From contig LUCM01004960.1 in assembly GCA_008360955.1 (NCBI GenBank), positions 136,830 through 200,829 on the forward strand: a stretch of DNA of 64,000 nt, read 5' to 3'. Each line of letters opens with the position of its first letter. Position 1 is the first letter of the stretch. The notes under the pieces are model-generated. The model was not told where the DNA came from. It searched no databases and worked only from the letters and a program-made list of their open reading frames with translations. Origin of the DNA: Fasciolopsis buskii (lineage: Eukaryota; Platyhelminthes; Trematoda; Plagiorchiida; Fasciolidae). This document shows positions 63,166 through 64,000 of the stretch, one piece after another. Made by a program: the position numbers and the translations under genes.

Positions 63166-64000
63166 AAAGATCTAGCATGTGCATGAGACTGCCGCTTCCC
63201 ATCGTGCCTGTCCATTTCGTGTTTAAGTCATTCTCTTTAATCCCTTACGTGAGTTCCACTTTTTGTCGGGCCAATGGAGTTTGCCTCAAATTTTTACCTG
63301 AATGAATGGATCACCGTTAGCGAAAGCATTGACCCTGTTTCTTGGCCGACCTCATTTAGAGGAGCATATGGTTAGAGCTAGAATTTAATTATCCTTAGCC
63401 ATGACAGTATATCAATTTTATGACATTTTATGACCAAGCCAGAATGAAGAATGAAAGGGGCATGCACCGTAGCCACTAAGGCACACTACACTCAGGGGTG
63501 GGTGGGTCAACAGCCTTGGCCTTAAAAGTTAGAGTGGCATGTTGTAAAGAGAGTTTACGTGCATATGCCAAAAGGGCCAGACTATTGATTTGTCGCAATG
63601 AGTAAAACATAAACGAAGCACGATTTTAACCAGAAGAACAAGAGTGACGGCTGATCTCCTCTGACGTTATTTGAAAAATACACGGGATTGAAACTGGGCC
63701 GAGTACAAGCTAAGAACCGGTACGGAGTCATCTAAACAACCTGGACTGAATGAAACTGGTCGCATTTTGTGAAATCCTCATAAGGGAGCGGAAGTGGAAT
63801 TCAATAGGACAATGAACCCGTTAAATGTGAAGCATTCGGCTGGTGAATGTTATCATGCGTTGACCCATATAAATCATATGAAAATGGAAGAAAATTGTCG
63901 GACTGAGTTGCCAGAACCCATATGATCCTCCTCGTCTGGATAAGCGGGCTGGGACTTAACTAGATTTGAAATGATGGACTGAAAAGTCTAGGGTTAAAGG
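63166..64000. other. Unassigned sequence at right edge
   Basis: About 830 nt with only short open frames. I see no coding, RNA or repeat signal. Confidence 0.4.

Overview
The window is eukaryotic and best fits a parasitic flatworm, probably a digenean fluke; no species is claimed. No frame carries a long bacterial-style gene. The coding signal lies in short exons with GT/AG borders, separated by introns of 2.5 to 9 kb and littered with decayed Penelope-like and LINE retroposons, tRNA-derived SINEs, a foldback element and microsatellites. I see no tRNA, rRNA, CRISPR or bacterial feature.

Two related genes lie head to tail on the + strand. Both encode CAP-domain proteins (SCP/TAPS, 'venom allergen-like', VAL) of the non-secreted GAPR-1/GLIPR2 type (group 2 VALs). 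Gene 1 (2502-23355) enters from the left with its 5' exons outside the window. Its last CAP exon is followed by a string of small exons. All are predicted to be phase 1 on both sides, so each could be skipped without changing frame. They encode a Lys/Arg/Ser/Gly-rich tail and end in a 161-nt last exon. This resembles the micro-exon 3' region known for schistosome VAL-6. Gene 2 (29452-53849) appears complete: five exons over 24.4 kb with phases that join perfectly into a 239-residue protein. It has one CAP domain, a Pro/Met linker and a long Lys/Glu/Arg-rich tail. The matching CAP exons of the two genes share 26 of 46 aligned residues and the same intron phases, so they are tandem paralogues with unrelated tails.

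Layout: 1-2501 no recognisable exon; 2502-23355 gene 1, with a SINE, a decayed Penelope-like RT (minus strand, about 15.7-16.1 kb) and ATC repeats in its introns; 23356-29451 intergenic, with a Penelope-like fragment carrying a GIY-YIG remnant, an AGT microsatellite, a probable LINE RT tail and TA repeats; 29452-53849 gene 2, with SINEs and a 218-bp palindromic element in its introns; 53850-64000 mostly unassigned, with SINE copies at about 56.8 and 62.6-63.2 kb.

All exon calls come from reading splice sites, phases and family motifs by eye. No alignment, transcript or splice predictor was available. CAP exons are firm, the tail micro-exons are predictions, and the intergenic statements mean only that nothing was recognised.
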